64,000 nucleotides of DNA from Siniperca chuatsi (Eukaryota > Chordata > Actinopteri > Centrarchiformes > Sinipercidae), in contig NC_058043.1 in the NCBI RefSeq assembly GCF_020085105.1, positions 17,908,167-17,972,166 on the forward strand, given 5' to 3'. Positions 1 to 13,326 of this stretch are shown piece by piece. The notes under the pieces are model-generated. The model saw only the letters and a program-made list of their open reading frames with translations, did not search any database and had not been told where the DNA came from. The translations under genes and the position numbers were made by a program. Positions within the stretch are counted from its first letter, which is position 1, and every line of letters starts with the position of its first letter.

Positions 1-1854
1 TCATAGGAACATACTATAACAACATATATGCATACTATTACAACTGAGCAAGTTCTATCTGCTGAGGAAGACCGTGAGATGCGGTTGATAGATAGTAAGT
101 GGACCTTGAGTTAAGTTTTTTTTTTTTTGCCAAATGATAAGAACACAGTGTGAAATAATAACCATGCATTCACAGTTCATTTCACTCAGCTTAAACAGTT
201 AAATAATGAAGTTGTATTGCTTAAATGTAAAGCAGCCTTTAAGACCAGGAAAAGACCATTTCAAAGAGGTAATACTACAATATCTGGGTAACACTAATCC
301 CTGACAATATCTACTCGCACATGTTGATATCAGTTTGCTGATAAACTGTCCAGCTCAAAGTTTCATTTGATTGGCGAGAGCAGGAAACAAGAGCTATGCA
401 AAGCCACAACATGAGAGAGAGCATTTGTCTATTTAAATCAGGCAGGTGCACAATAGGGAAACTAATCTTTTGGTTAAACTGGTTTAACACCACAGGCAAT
501 TCTCTCTGTAGTCGTTCATACTGATTTGATCCCTCAGTTGTATTTATTTATTTTTTTTTTGGTGTGACACCATCAAATTTTTGGTCTAAAGTGCGTGAAC
601 ATCACAGGGACAACATGATACTTGTTGAGTAAAGGAAAAACACTTTGCCTTCCTTGTTTATAATGTCAAGCTCTTCGGTTATCCTTTCTTCAGCCACTTT
701 GAAAAGTGTTGCTATAGAATGCTGACAGAACATGCAGACTAAGTGCCTCTCAGTGACAAGTTTCTTTCATCAGTCACTTAGTGGACAAACAAGATGACAG
801 CAAAATAACGTGCGGCTTCTAATTTTCTGTTCTTCAGCCAACCCCAGTGACTTCTGATATCAGTTAGTTTAGCAAAATGGGTTTTTCAGCTGTCCTGGTT
901 TCTATTTGTTTGTACTTCTACATTTAAAGTTAAGGGAATACGATTAGTTACTGGCTCTGTATCTCAGTGCTCTTTCAACTCACCTTTCCCCTTTTGGCCT
1001 AAGTCTAGGATTGTATTTGATTTGAATTGAACACAAATATGAGATAAAGACCATCAGGCAGTTTTTCTGACCATTTCCACTAACATTATATTAGAATTAT
1101 ATAAATATCTCTTTGCCACTTTGACTCCAAAATTCAGTATGCAATATACTCCACTGTTTTCAGTACAAATAACAAAGAACTTTAAAAGCATTAAAAACAT
1201 TCACGTTTAGCTGACATGTGATGCCAGGTCTTTTGGAGAGAGTGAAAATATATACAACTCCATCAATTCAACCTAAATTTATCCCAAGAAATTAGAAAGA
1301 AACTCAATTTGCCAAAGCTTGGCAACAGATCAACTATTTCTATTTGGGAATGTGATTAACATATATACCACCATAATTAAACTTTCACTTCAACACGATG
1401 GTGAAATAAAAATAAAGATTACAGTCATCTGTTCAACTGCCCAAAACTATTTAGTTGTCAACAACAAAACTACCTGGAACACACATGGGATCATACAGTA
1501 GATCATTAGGTTGAGTGACAACTACTAAGAGGCCACTTTGGTGCACACAGTATCTCATTACCTGTAGAATGACTAGAATGTACTAATCTTCACCTGAAAG
1601 AAGAACAATGGACAGTTTGACATGGTGCAGTTTCAGAGGGTGAAATGTGCTAAATGTGTTCTTTTACAGGTAAATTGAAAAATATCTGGCCGTGTTCATC
1701 TGCATCTTACACCAACACCATTAGTTGTCCTCTCTGTCCAAATTATTCACAGAGTTTTGAGCAGAAATTGAATGGCTGAAATCATGAACTGAAACTTGCC
1801 TTGCTAACAAAGGGCTGCCAGAGGATTCAAATCTTTTGCTTTTTATTTCCTCAG
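1..1854. other. No gene recognised; 5' intron or flank of the C6orf132-like gene
   Basis: No open frame here resembles a known protein, and I could not find the expected first coding exon of the C6orf132-like gene on the plus strand. The first recognised exon begins in the middle of a codon at 1855, so an upstream exon must exist, either here and unrecognised or before the window. The sequence is AT-rich with short homopolymer runs (for example T at about 117-128 and 549-560). It is most simply intron. Confidence 0.5.
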
Positions 1855-4800
1855 ACAATGTGGACCTGGTGCTGGGGTCATCAGCGATCCCCGAGTCAGG
1901 AACTGCCAGTGTGCGGGCCAGACCCACCGTCAACCATCACACTGTGAGTTTCTCTGTAAGGCTTCATGGTGCATATACTGTAGATATTCACATTTATCGC
2001 TCAGTTTCCGATATTGGAATAAAATAAGATATGCGTCTCCACCCTGTTGTTTACCTGCAATTTAAGGATTATTTCATCTTGAACTCTGTATCTGAAGAGC
2101 TGCACAGATGCAAATTATTTGATGAATGACAGTTTAGTGTTTGACTGGCGGAGAGCGTTTGAATCTGGGTCACAGAGTCAGGACATGTATGAATCTGAAA
2201 AAATGGCTCATGTTGGGTAATGTATATTACTAAGTGTTTGTTAATCAATCATTTGTAATTTTGTCAGTTGTGCATTGGTGTCGGTTGAGTTTGGAGATGT
2301 TTGTGTCTGTTGGTTGAAAGTCACTTTCCCTAATAACTGTAATATACTCTCATGTGGGAATGATAACTGTGAAAGATGGCGTAACTCACAATGTGATATT
2401 ATCACAACATGTTGTCCATAATAAAGATGATTTTTCAAAAATTAAGAGTAAGTCAGAAAAGGTATAGTGCTGATATACATTTATTGCATTCAGAGGTGCT
2501 TTGCATTTCATAGAATTTTAAAACTGGAAATTTGAAATTTACTGCACAAAATAGCATATTACAACAAGGGGCCACAATACAATTTTGGCTTGTGGCCCCT
2601 TGTTAAAAAATAGTCTATTTGGTGTCCTTTATGTACAGTATAACACTCACGGGGCCATTCTGCAGCATACCCATAGCACTACATTAGCAGCCCATATGAC
2701 TGTCAGGCCTCCCATTATGTTGTCATGGTGCAGATACAAATACAAAGCTCATTTCTGCTCTGGTTCACACACCTCAGTGTTTGGGAGTGTTCTGTGAATG
2801 CATCTGTGGCATGTGTTGGTCGTGGCACACCCAGCAGCACACAGGCAGGACAGCTCAGACTACTGCAACAGATGAAAGTGAGTCACAGCCCAGGGAACAA
2901 ACATGAAATCAAATTGGATCATACGCCATCTTTACTGACACACCTTCTGACTGTGGTGCTGTGTTCATACCTTTCCAGGAAGCCACATAAGTGTCCTGTG
3001 ATTATTAGCAAAGAGAGAATTATGTCATTCAAGGTGTGATATCAGGCAGATGTCCAAATTATTTGAATTGAAACTGAGACCTGTTTGACGTTTTTTGGGA
3101 TGTGGATTGTTGGCTGAATTTGCCTATAAAGTACAGTTTTATTCTATGTATAATAACTTGGTCTTTCTGAAAAGACTGTTTATGCAGTGAAAGTGATGTG
3201 AGCGTGTTGTTTTATTGCATTAGCAGATTACTTAAAGAGCCTGCAGTACAATAATGTCAAGAGGTGCAGCAGTAAAAATATGTTTTGTGTCGCTGGACTG
3301 ATTTTTTTATTTTGCCCTTTCGAAGGGCAAATACCCCGTTAACTCTCATGGACTTGTATTTTGTCAACACAGTCTGTGTTTATTTTTGGTGGCGTTTTTG
3401 CCGTGAAGAGAACAGTAAATCTGTCTCTCTCACACTGACACACATACATACAAACACACAGGTATCTAAGTGACAGCCTGCATTTTTCTCAGCCAGGCCC
3501 ACTTTAACACTAGACAATGTAATAGGAGTATCCTCTGATCCACCAAGTGCTCATCATGAGTGAAGTATATGAAAATGTGGTGTACAAAAACAACCTAAAC
3601 ATAAACCTAAGAGTAGCCTAGAAATGCACTATTTTCATGCATTTTGTCACAGAATAGTTAGTTGTAGTAAAACAATGAGTTTTATTTTCTGTCAGAACAC
3701 ATTTTATTATATCCACGGCAGTACTTTAAACATTTTTTTTATTTATTTATTTTTTTACAGATTTTACTTTAAATTATTTGCAAATAAGGCATTTGTGAAC
3801 TACCATACAGCAGTCTCCTTGTTATACCAAGACCTGTGAACCAGTGAAAGTATTTGGAAGCAACTTTTGTTCTATCAATGCTAATAATGTAACAAGTATT
3901 GGATATGTTAACCTGTTTTCAAGGAACTTTGAGAGCTACAATAGTTGAGAACTGGTTTGTTCACTCCAAGAGTGAATACGTGGTGCCTCTAGAACAGGAT
4001 GTAGAGTTTATCTCATGTTTACTGCTGTTTTTGAACCATGCTTTGTTTCTTGTGTCTCAGATGTTGAAATATCAACAGTCTGATGGTGTTTGTTTTTTTC
4101 CTCACAGTCCTCATCTGACAGTTTTCAAGGGTTTGCCGTCCCAACGCCCAAAGTCCCCCTCCTCCCCCCTGTCAGTGTTCCAAAGATCAACGGTTCAGGT
4201 GAGCATCTACCCACCTCAAATATGTGCTTTAAGTATAACTTGGCAAATGCCAGCCTTCCATTATTTACACTCCGAAGGACCCAGATCATGTGTGGTGCCT
4301 TTACTCAGACTCAGTTGATGGATCACAGCAATCAGAATGTCTCCATGTCTCCAAAGGGTTGAACATACAGGGCAGGTAAATGTTTGTCTAGGGCATTGCT
4401 CAGTAACCCACCTGAATGTGTCCAAACAGCCATACCAGATGGCAATTGTATTTACAGAATGGGAGTGTTTGCATTTATAAAAAGAAGTGGATATCATGTC
4501 ATTTCTAAATGTCAGATTATCATCTTACTTGTTTATCAGGCTTTTAACTCTATAATTCATTTCAGTTTTGTTGATTCTTTATGATCTATCTATTTCTCCT
4601 TTTTAAGATATCTGCTGTTATTGCCATTTCCACACACAAGTGAATGTGACATTGTTGATGCACCTGATCATATCCAGAATTAATCTAGGAATTTTATTGT
4701 ATTTTTACTATCTTAACATTTCTCACACAGTTCTGAATACTTCTACAGTATGTAAATGCTTGAAACATGGGACAGCAACACATGTTAAATATTGTAAGTG

Positions 4801-7040
4801 CTCCTGTTCCACAGTGTACAACAGCACTGAACTTTTCTGTTATTCTCCTTTTTTATCCATAGTCGATGGAGATCGTTTGTCCAATGGATCTGTGATATCT
4901 GTGCCTGACCTCGAGAATGGAGAAATATTTGTTCCTCCTCCTCCCTCTATGGCACCTCCACCCCCTCCTTTTATCCCTCCTCCACCAGACTTCATGGGTG
5001 ACCTAAACAGTCTAGACCAGGCAACCTGTCAGCCTCCTTCCATGCCCGCTCCTTCACTGACACCCTCCATGGAGGAGGAAAACTTAACCTTCTTAAAACC
5101 GCCACCAATGGCTCCACCAAAGCCTCCATCTACTTGCTCTAGTGGCTCTGCATCATCCGTACCCATTTCTAGTCCACCACCTGCCAAAGTTCCTGATCGT
5201 CCAACATTTGCCCCACCACAGCCCCCTGCTAATAGGCAACACAATACTTATAAGACACCACCTCCAAAGCCCATTAGACTGTCCTCTATCTACACCCTCG
5301 ACTCCCCACCACAGACTCCTGCCCCACCTCCCCCCATTCAGACACCCACACTGTCCACCTTCAATCCCCAAAACACAGCAAAGCTTTACAATGTTCCTAA
5401 GACCTCCATTCTCTGCGGGTATGAGGATCGTGACCCAAGACCCAAGCAGATGTTACTCCTGGAAGATTCTGGGTCTGTCAAATCTGCCCCAGTGCTTGTC
5501 CAGGTGGATGAGAAAGCCCCTAAAGTGGCTACACCATCTAAACCGGTTTCCAAAGATGTACTGGAGCTGAAGGAGAACTTACAAATTACCCAGCCCTCTC
5601 AATCACCCCTGCCTGAGCCAAACAAGGAGGCTAAAACAGGGACAGTTTCAGCACCACCAGAAATAGACAAACCTCTCCAGATTTCACATCGGACGTCGCC
5701 ACAGCTTCAGAAAGTGAACAGTACTTGGGTGGATTCAGAGCCCAGCAAGGACAAATTTAAAGGATCTCCAAGTCAAAGTCACAAGTTCAGTCCATTATTA
5801 AATCGTAAACTACGCAACCTGAAGAGTAATGAAACCAACGGGGCACGAGAGGGACCTACAGCTTCCCCGCTGGCTCTTTTAATGGCGGCTAAAGAAAGAG
5901 AGAAACAGAGATCGACTCACTCTCTGTCACGGGAAAACAGTGCCAAGAAGAACGAGCAGCCTAGTGCAAGCATTCACCCAAGTGACTCGAGTCCCAATTC
6001 CTTTACTGTCACCCCAAAGTCCAGCTCGTCCTCTTCTCTAACATCTGAAGAAAGAATACAGGAGAGTCCACAGTTTGTCAGTCTTGTGGAACATACGCAA
6101 ACAATTCAGACTCCAGAAAAATCCAGCAGTCCTGCACTGGTCAAGGATCAGATGCCATCTAACAGTCCAGCTCTCAGTAAGGTGGCTGCATCCCCAAGTG
6201 CAACCAACCTGGTTGAGCAGAAACGAGATGCAGAGCAAAGCCCCTCAAAGTCTCAATCCGCACAGCATGAGGGTAATAAAGAGGAGTTAAGTATGCCATT
6301 ACTCCCCCCACCGCCAGAGTTTGACGATTTAGATGAGTTTATGGGGCCCCCTCCTTCCATCCCTCCACCTGACCCTCCCATGAAAAAGGCACCAACACCA
6401 ACTGTGAGCTTTCTCCCTCCAGCTCAAGTTCCACCTCCTCCTCCAAAACCTAAACCTCCAGCACCTCCAAAACTCCCACCTCCTGACATTGATGTCAAAC
6501 CAAAGCTGCAAGTCGAGACAAAACCCAAGGTGGCACCTTCTCAGCTACCATCCACTCTTTCATCTAGTCAGGCCACACTTCAGAGCATCTTACAAAAGAA
6601 GATGTTGGAAATGGACCACAAAATGGCCCCAGTGAAGGAGGCAGAATCCAGTTCTGATGATTGGGGCACCCCCTTGTCTGATGAGGACAATAAGGTCCCT
6701 GCTGTCCCCAGAGCCACACCACAGACCAAGAAGTACCCTGTGATCAACAACAAAGCAGCAACCCTGAACATGCAAGAGCTGGAGAGTAAGCTTTTTAGAA
6801 AATATCAGGAGACCTCCTCAGTCAAAGTTCCCAATAGGTAAGACTTCCAGTGCTCAAATATGACACCTTCACTTTTTGAGACAATGAGCTCAGTGTTTAG
6901 GTACATTATCAACTCATAATCATGAATGTGTTCTTTTTTTCAGCAACGGACTGCAGTCAAAACATCAGTATGGTATGACCTTTACAGTTCGGCCTGGAAC
7001 CAAACAGCCCATTACTCTTGTTAGTAAAGGGGAATCTTAA
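1855..7040 (+). CDS. C6orf132: C6orf132-like proline-rich protein (5' end missing, four exons)
   Basis: Coding exons are read at 1855-1943, 4108-4198, 4863-6837 and 6944-7040 (stop TAA 7038-7040). Every join keeps frame (phases 1, 0, 1, 2) and uses AG/GT signals. The first two exons match my recollection of the human C6orf132 N-terminal region, with an ESGTA..ARP block and a GFAVPTPKVP block. The third exon opens with NGSVISVPDLENGE and runs through polyproline clusters (PPPPSMAPPPPPF; PPPPPKPKPPAPPKLPPP), an acidic DDLDEFMGPPPS patch and a Ser-rich middle. The fourth ends with FTVRPGTKQPITLV. About 749 codons are visible. There is no membrane segment or enzymatic motif; the protein looks disordered. 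Polyproline of this type can bind SH3, WW, EVH1 or profilin domains, but that is inference and the function is not known to me. An ATG at 4640 in the same frame is intron read-through and not the start. Confidence 0.85.
2563..2604. repeat. Perfect inverted repeat (15-bp arms, 12-nt loop)
   Basis: Arm AACAAGGGGCCACAA at 2563-2577 is the exact reverse complement of 2590-2604, with a 12-base spacer. It lies in an intron of the C6orf132-like gene. It may be a remnant of a small palindromic element or an RNA hairpin; the stem is too short for a typical microRNA precursor. Confidence 0.9.
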
Positions 7041-7809
7041 TACATTGTGTAAATGAGATAGGTGTTCTTCTGTTTAGCACACATTGCATGTGATTGGATA
7101 ATGTGGTTTGGTTTGTACAATGGGAGGAAAAAAGCACTTTGAACAAATGAGTTACACAAATGTGGTTGGCAAATATGTTACGAATGTCTCATAACAATGT
7201 TCTGCTCAGTTCTGAATGTAGTCTGAATGCATTGTTCCATCTCTGGAGAACACACTATCACTGTCAAATAATGTTTTCTGTTTTTATATTTTATTTTTGA
7301 AGTGTCACAGTCAGGTGGACAAAGTTTTTTTTTTTAGCTGACTGTTTATTCATTGTAGAAGTATATGTTGCCTTTTTAACCAAAGTGTTTAATCAATCTC
7401 AGTGCCACATGGGTAATATTCATAGTATACGCAAAATTCTATTCATCTTAAATTATTCATAGCTGTAAAATGTAAGCTGAATGAAAATTAATCTACATTA
7501 TTCAGTAATCTGCCAATGTGGTGATCTCTCAGTAGGATTGTTTCTCATATTTATTGATCTAGGAAATGTTTTGCCATCTGTATAATAGTTATTCTACTGC
7601 AGTAAAATGTGTGTCAATGTAGCTACGCTCATGTTTTATGCTGTACATATCAGTTTGTATAAGATTAAAATAGAACTTAGATATTGTAAGATGTAGTTTT
7701 ATATACATGTTAAGGTTGTATAATCAAAGTATTTAAAATATTGGTTATAGTTTTTAACAACTTCCTGTTTATCTACACCAAATGTTGTCCAAAAACTCCC
7801 TAACTGGAA

Positions 7810-7815
7810 AATAAA
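7810..7815 (+). promoter_or_regulatory. Candidate poly(A) signal AATAAA of the C6orf132-like gene
   Basis: AATAAA lies 770 bases after the stop codon in AT-rich non-coding sequence, consistent with a 3' UTR of 0.8 kb. Other AT-rich hexamers occur nearby, so the site used is uncertain. Confidence 0.4.
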
Positions 7816-9187
7816 TCCAAGCAGTGATTATATGTCCTTTTTTTATGCACAGTATTAAGCTTTTGTGTTAGTATCTAGACGTCTTAGTCAAGAAGACAAA
7901 GGTACAGCTAACATGGTGCTTTTCTATGTGTATATAGAAAAAAACTTAAAATGGCAGGACAGTTGCACTGCAGTTTATATAATATATTGGGGTTAAGAAT
8001 AGGGAAGCACCAACAAAGATTTAAATCAGCAATATCTCGATTAACGTTGACATCTTTTCTGACATGGTCTTAGATTATTCAAGTTCTTTCAAGATTCAGA
8101 TGTCAGTCTCAGTATTAAACCCTTTGTGAAATTAGACATTGCCTAATAATTAAATATATTATTTTTTAACGGACAATAATAACAACTCTGGCGTCTCATC
8201 ATACTATCCACCAGAGTAAATGCAGTAATGTTAAGGCGTTGCGCCTTGTACTTGAATGATGGAGGCAAGACAATGTTCCTGAACTCCTGGATGATGACCT
8301 AAAGGTGATTTCTCCTTCTTTGATGACATTGGTAATTAAAATTTACCAAAACTCTTAAAAACAACATTCCATTATTGCGGGCCTGACTGTTGGTGTTTGA
8401 TTGCTTCAATGCTTTGTCTGAATCTCGATAGATAATGGCATCTCGCAACAAATATTATTATGGTCAAGTGTATTATATTGGCCACAACACATTGTGCTTT
8501 TTCTTCCCCACCTTTATTTATTCATTCAGGGGAGGTTCACTGAGAGCAATGCTCTCTTTTTCAGGAACTCCCTGATCACATTCACACAGTTACACATTCA
8601 CACCTGGAAGCTGTCCAGTACAACCCCAGTCTGATCTGCTGGCCACTGAGCAGAGTGGTGCTGGTGCAATGTGAAAATGATTATGGCATCTAAGTCCAGT
8701 TTACAACGTCAAACCACAGAATAGCAATGACACCATACCTGTGCAAATCACACGTGTAATCTTGTTAAATCAGTGTAATCTTATTAACTTCTGAGCTGAC
8801 CGTCCACACACTTAACACACTACCCTCTTTTGACCCAGCAGTGGGTAAATGGGGTCTGCCTCAGTCACACTCATCCCCAGTACTTTCAAACTAATGTTTC
8901 TTCCTATAGTCATGCAGTTGTTAGCATTTCACATATACAAGGAAGCACAAAGAAATATCAAAATGTTCTTGCTATCACAACATTAAGTTAGCTTTAATGT
9001 AAAATTATGCAATACAAATCGGTTGCCTCAAGTGTAATAACACATGGAAATGATATATAGTATGAAAGAAGTGGATAGAGAGAGACCATATCACAGAGTG
9101 GCGTAGTAATGCACCAAGGCAAGGACTGGCAGAGCAAAAGTCCAAATATTGTGCACATATCTGGATTACTTAATGGCAATGAAACAC
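7816..9187. other. Non-coding stretch between C6orf132-like gene and WDR77
   Basis: No gene is seen. The two flanking genes are convergent. The part around 8519-8690 (a purine-rich start, then a run of 'cattcacac' units) resembles a dispersed fish repeat I recall, but I cannot name the family. Confidence 0.4.
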
Positions 9188-9193
9188 TTTATT
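9188..9193 (-). promoter_or_regulatory. Candidate poly(A) signal of WDR77
   Basis: TTTATT on the plus strand is AATAAA on the WDR77 strand, 110 bases past the WDR77 stop codon. The short spacing fits a compact 3' UTR. Confidence 0.5.
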
Positions 9194-9302
9194 TCCTGAA
9201 TGATATATTGTATTTAACTTTTTGGATACACATGGACACCCCTCAAAAACAGGGGGGGAAAGTAGTTATTTTAAACCGTGCTCTTCCAAGCATCTGTTGG
9301 GT

Positions 9303-11978
9303 CTAAGAGGAGGAGTTGGGAGCTCCAGCAGCCGGATCCACCGTGTGGTGAAGTACAAGGTGATCCCAGCCTACGGTTGTGAGAGTGTTGGAGCCACCGT
9401 GGAGCCAGCACACAGCTTTGACAAAGTCCTGGTGTCGTCGATCTCTAAGTCTACAGAAGAGGAATACATGGTTTTACATATAATTTATAAATAAATAGTA
9501 CAGGAGATTGACCAGGTGTTTTAGTATGAAGTTCAAAGACTCACATTTCTTGCAGTTCAGAGTTCAGAACTGCGAGGGAACAATCATCACTTGTGGAGGC
9601 TAGCATGGAGGCACTGGGATGAAAAAAAATAAAAATAAATAAGGTAAACGTTTTGAAGAGGAGCAATGTAAGAGCTAATGACACTATGCTAGGATTTGTG
9701 TTTACCTATGTGTAGAGAAGGCTAGCCCGTTAACTCTGCGGCTGTGGATGTTCTCCACCCGAGCCGGGTCTGTTCCCAGGAAATCCTTCACAGTCACTCT
9801 GCCCAGCTCATCACCTGAGACACAATAAGCATTATCAAAAATGTCGGGACTGCCAAATTAATGTCTCTGTTAATCAATATTCTGCTGCTGGGCCTTACCA
9901 AAAGCAATGGTGCTTCTGTGGTGGGGGTGCCAAGCTACAGTGGTAGGGGAGCAGATGGGGGACTCTACATCTGAGACAAAAACAGCAATGGATGCATCAT
10001 CAAAAAACAAAAACAAAAAACAAATCCTGACAAGCTGTAATACCATTAAATTAGCTAGACAGACTATTAGATGGGATCAACAGTCACAAGATCAGGCTTT
10101 GTTAAATCAGCCATAAAACCAACAAGTAGGTCACTAGTTAGACACTTCTCTATGAGCGATACTAATTTCCACAGTAGCAAAATTAATTCCAGTACTGTCA
10201 ACAACCTTGCAAAAATGGTTGTTTAAGCTGGAACATGTTGCTCACCAATTCTAGAGGCTGGTTTGTTTGGCTTCCTCCTGTCCCACATCAGCACACGACC
10301 ATCCTGAGGGATGAAGATAACAACAGGCTGAGTTTGAATGAAGATAAGTACAGTCTTATAGTTACCATCTTTATTACTGCTGGACTATCTATTTATAAAC
10401 AGCATTAATTGTAGCTTTCTTGTGTTACAACACAAGAAGGAAATCAGTTCATCCTTATTAATATGGACATGTATGCTGCAAGGTGCTCCAAAATCTAGTT
10501 CCATCAGTTTCTATCAGTTATTGTATGTAGGGTGTTGTGTTTACAACAATACGTGCAAACTGTTGATCGGTATCTTACTTGACTACAGGAGATGAAGAGA
10601 GACTCGTCTGTAGGACTGCAGGCAACACAACTGACTGGCTGTGTGTGCACTGAAGGGAGAAAAAAGTTGAGACATATTCAGTTGTGGTTTCTACGGTCTT
10701 TTTTTGTTTTACTGCTGATGTCAAAACCACATTCTTACAATAATTTATTATGCAATCATACTCTGTAAATCACTAGGAAAAAAAATTCAACACTTCCCTA
10801 TTACTATCTAGATATTCTGCAGTTTTGAGATGTTCCCTTACCATTGTAGGTAGTGACAACCGTCTCCTGACTAAGATCCCAGACTTTAATTCTGTAGTGA
10901 AGAAAGGGAAAAACATGCATTGTGATGCGAAAGGGTTGAAAAAAGCATAATGCCAAAGTTTAAAACATAAACAGTCAACATGCTTCTGTTCTGCACTTCA
11001 GGCAACTGTGTGTATCCATGTAAAATGGGGTTCTAACCGACAGTCCATGCTGCCGGTGACAGCACTGCTTTGTCCAGTAACTGGGCTCACTGTGGTGACA
11101 ATGTGGTCATGCTCATGTTTGGTGAAACGATTCACCAGCAGGCGCTCGTCCTCTGCCAGTTCCCATAGCTCCAAGGCACCTGCACAGGAACCAGTCAAAC
11201 AAAATCCAGGGAAACATTCACATCTTAAGACCAGTGTGTGATTCATAATTTCTATCAATGTGCTTCTTACCCGAGTCTGACGCGACAACAACACCCTTTT
11301 CTGATACCCATTTGACATCTGTGACTCCAGTCTCAGTCTGCACACCAGCTTTGCAGAGTTCCTCATTGGGGGCCTGCGCAGGGTCACTATAGATCCACAC
11401 AGATCCCTGCCAGGTCCTGCCAGTGAGACTGGAGGCACCGAGCACCAGAGTGCCATCTGTGAAGAGAGCCAATATGGACAAAAAACATTTAAAAACACTC
11501 ATATTTTAATCCTATTTTGACAGATAACTAAACTGAATTGTTGAGAGCCTTCTTCAATTCGGCTAGCATCCAATCCAAAGAGTAGCTCATATTTACATTT
11601 AAGCTGTAAAATTCAATTTCTTTTGACAAGCTTGCTTATTATCTAACGTTAGCCACCTGCAGCAAAATAAAGAACCTAACTGTTCGCTGGGATGCTGAGC
11701 ATGTGCACAACTTTTCTAACCAAAAATGCCATTCATTTAACATTTTGGCGGATTGTATATACGCCAAACATACCAGAGCACCCTTTCACATCAGTTTAAA
11801 TGTAAACATAATCAGACTAATAATAACCAACTAGCTGCACCGCGTGTTTACCTGTGTAACCTTCAGCTAGCTTGCCTTGTTAACGTTACCTACCGGCTCT
11901 GTATTGCGCCGAGCACAGATGCTTCTCCATGCATGCTGGAGCATTGGGGGGTATATTCCATCGGTTTTCCTTGATCAT
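9303..11978 (-). CDS. wdr77: WDR77 / methylosome protein 50 (MEP50), complete, 10 exons
   Basis: Exons in gene order (high to low coordinate): 11978-11894, 11456-11271, 11179-11038, 10891-10842, 10649-10579, 10303-10246, 9970-9899, 9814-9706, 9613-9545, 9450-9303. All have AG/GT edges and compatible phases, and total 990 bases (329 aa; human about 342). The start is the ATG at 11978, giving MIKENRWNIPPNAPACME, which aligns with the human NLPPNAPACME block. Family landmarks follow: LGASSLTGRTWQGS, GVQTETGVTDVKWV, VASDSG, KHEHDHIV, SCSQDGRVLMWD, VAWHPHH, SDDCSLAVL, HQDFVKAV and TTVGWDH. The protein is a seven-bladed WD40 propeller that partners PRMT5 in the methylosome, which dimethylates arginines on Sm proteins and histones H2A/H4. 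The N-terminus is shorter than the human one, a plausible lineage difference. The last exon encodes a short Ser-rich tail. Confidence 0.95.
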
Positions 11979-12369
11979 GCTAGTATCTACTGCACTTTTC
12001 ATTCAGATAACGCACTTGAATTTTATTATGTGATTTTCAAAACAACTTTAGCGCGATTTCTACGTTAGCTAGCTAGCGTTAACATTAACTGTTTGCGTGC
12101 AGAGACACCACAGTTTTCGTCTATGGTTTATTTGGGAGAGATCATTAATCGTATCCTAAAAAACAATGATGTCCGTGTTCCGTGAGAAACTACAATATGT
12201 AATGGAGCTAAAGTTGTCGTTTCAAGAATAAATGAACGAGTGAACAGCAACGCATGGCACCCATGAACATACACTTCCTGCTACGTCTTCTTTGATTTTA
12301 CTGGCGGACTACAAACCAACGTTAAAGGTACATGCCGCCACCTACTGTATCGGAGTGTGTAACAGCATG
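11979..12369. promoter_or_regulatory. Probable WDR77 promoter region
   Basis: This sequence lies directly upstream of the WDR77 start on the minus strand. It contains palindromic words around 12063-12090 (repeated GCTAGC and a GTTAAC) and no TATA box that I can place. The transcription start was not determined. Similar word clusters recur upstream of PBRM1 and CSE1L. Confidence 0.35.
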
Positions 12370-13310
12370 ACTTTGACCAAAAACTAACAAATGGGGGTAA
12401 ATACTTTCTAAAAATCTCTACCACTCTGCTCTTCAGTCTCTTTTTCTACACTGAACCTCCTACATCCCATCAGCACATGTTCAAGAGTTCCTTTGCAATT
12501 ACAGTAAATTACATTAAAGTCTCACATTTATCTGACACTGACTTTTTCATGGTATACAAGGTAGCATCGAGTCCTGTATGTCCTAATCTTCTTTCCTACA
12601 TTTACCTTGTTTATTATTTCTGACTCTGACACATTTTTGGATTTTATAGTATTCTCTGCTCTTAATGTTGTGATTCCAGATTTGCTGCCAAGATGTCATT
12701 ATTTCCTGATGAGTTAGTGATTTTGCTTCTGATCTCCCAAAACACATTTCTAAAATGTCATTTTTGTTTAGTGCATTTTAGCAAGTTTATCAGCAGTCTC
12801 ATTTACCTCTATTCCAACGTGCGCTGTTATCTAGCAGAAAAGAACATCTATACCTAGTTGCTGTAGATTCAATAAGACCATATAAACCTCAATTAAAAGA
12901 TCCTCTCGAACTGTTTCTCCTGATCGTATACTTTGCATTACAGCAGCAGAATCTCAACATACCACCACTTTAATCGGTTTAACCTCCTCTACCCACTGAA
13001 GACGGATGATTATTGCTGACATTTCTGCCGTGTATACTAATAACCAGTTTGAGATTCTCTTAACAATTCCTTTGTCAGATTCTGGGATGTATATACCCAC
13101 CCCTACATGTTCGTTATTTGAGTGTTTTGATTCATCTGTAAAAATATTAAGATAAGTATAGTAACTTTTCTTCAAATGTTCTTGGACCATGCACCTAATG
13201 TTATTATTCCTCTCTGTCCACTCTCTCCTCTTTTCTAATATTGGAAGATTTACTTTGGGTTGTGGAAACATCCATGGGGAAATGCTTCTTCGTGATGTTG
13301 CCGTGTCTCC
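12370..13310 (-). mobile_element. Decayed LINE 3' portion with RNase H domain
   Basis: Read on the minus strand, 13271-12954 encodes an RNase H-like segment (IFTDESKHSN, VGVGIYIPES, YTAEMSAIIIRLQWVEEVKP). Beyond an in-frame interruption the reading continues with a TAHVGIEVNETADKLAK block typical of the RNase H end, then a GTLEHVLMGC block resembling the Cys/His tail found in some LINE ORF2 proteins. Stops and frame changes show it is dead. RNase H-bearing LINEs of the I/Nimb type occur in fish, but the family assignment is an inference. Confidence 0.7.
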
Positions 13311-13326
13311 TTCTTCTTATTTGAAG

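Noticed and set aside
2725-3039. Plus-strand open frame of 104 aa in an intron
   Set aside because: No family resemblance, no flanking splice context and located between two supported exons.
4640-4862. ATG-initiated N-terminal 74 residues in frame with the proline-rich exon
   Set aside because: A clear acceptor lies at 4861-4862 and the preceding exon (4108-4198) joins in frame; this part is intron read-through.
5029-5371. Gly/Trp-rich minus-strand open frames
   Set aside because: They are antisense shadows of the polyproline codons of the C6orf132-like exon.
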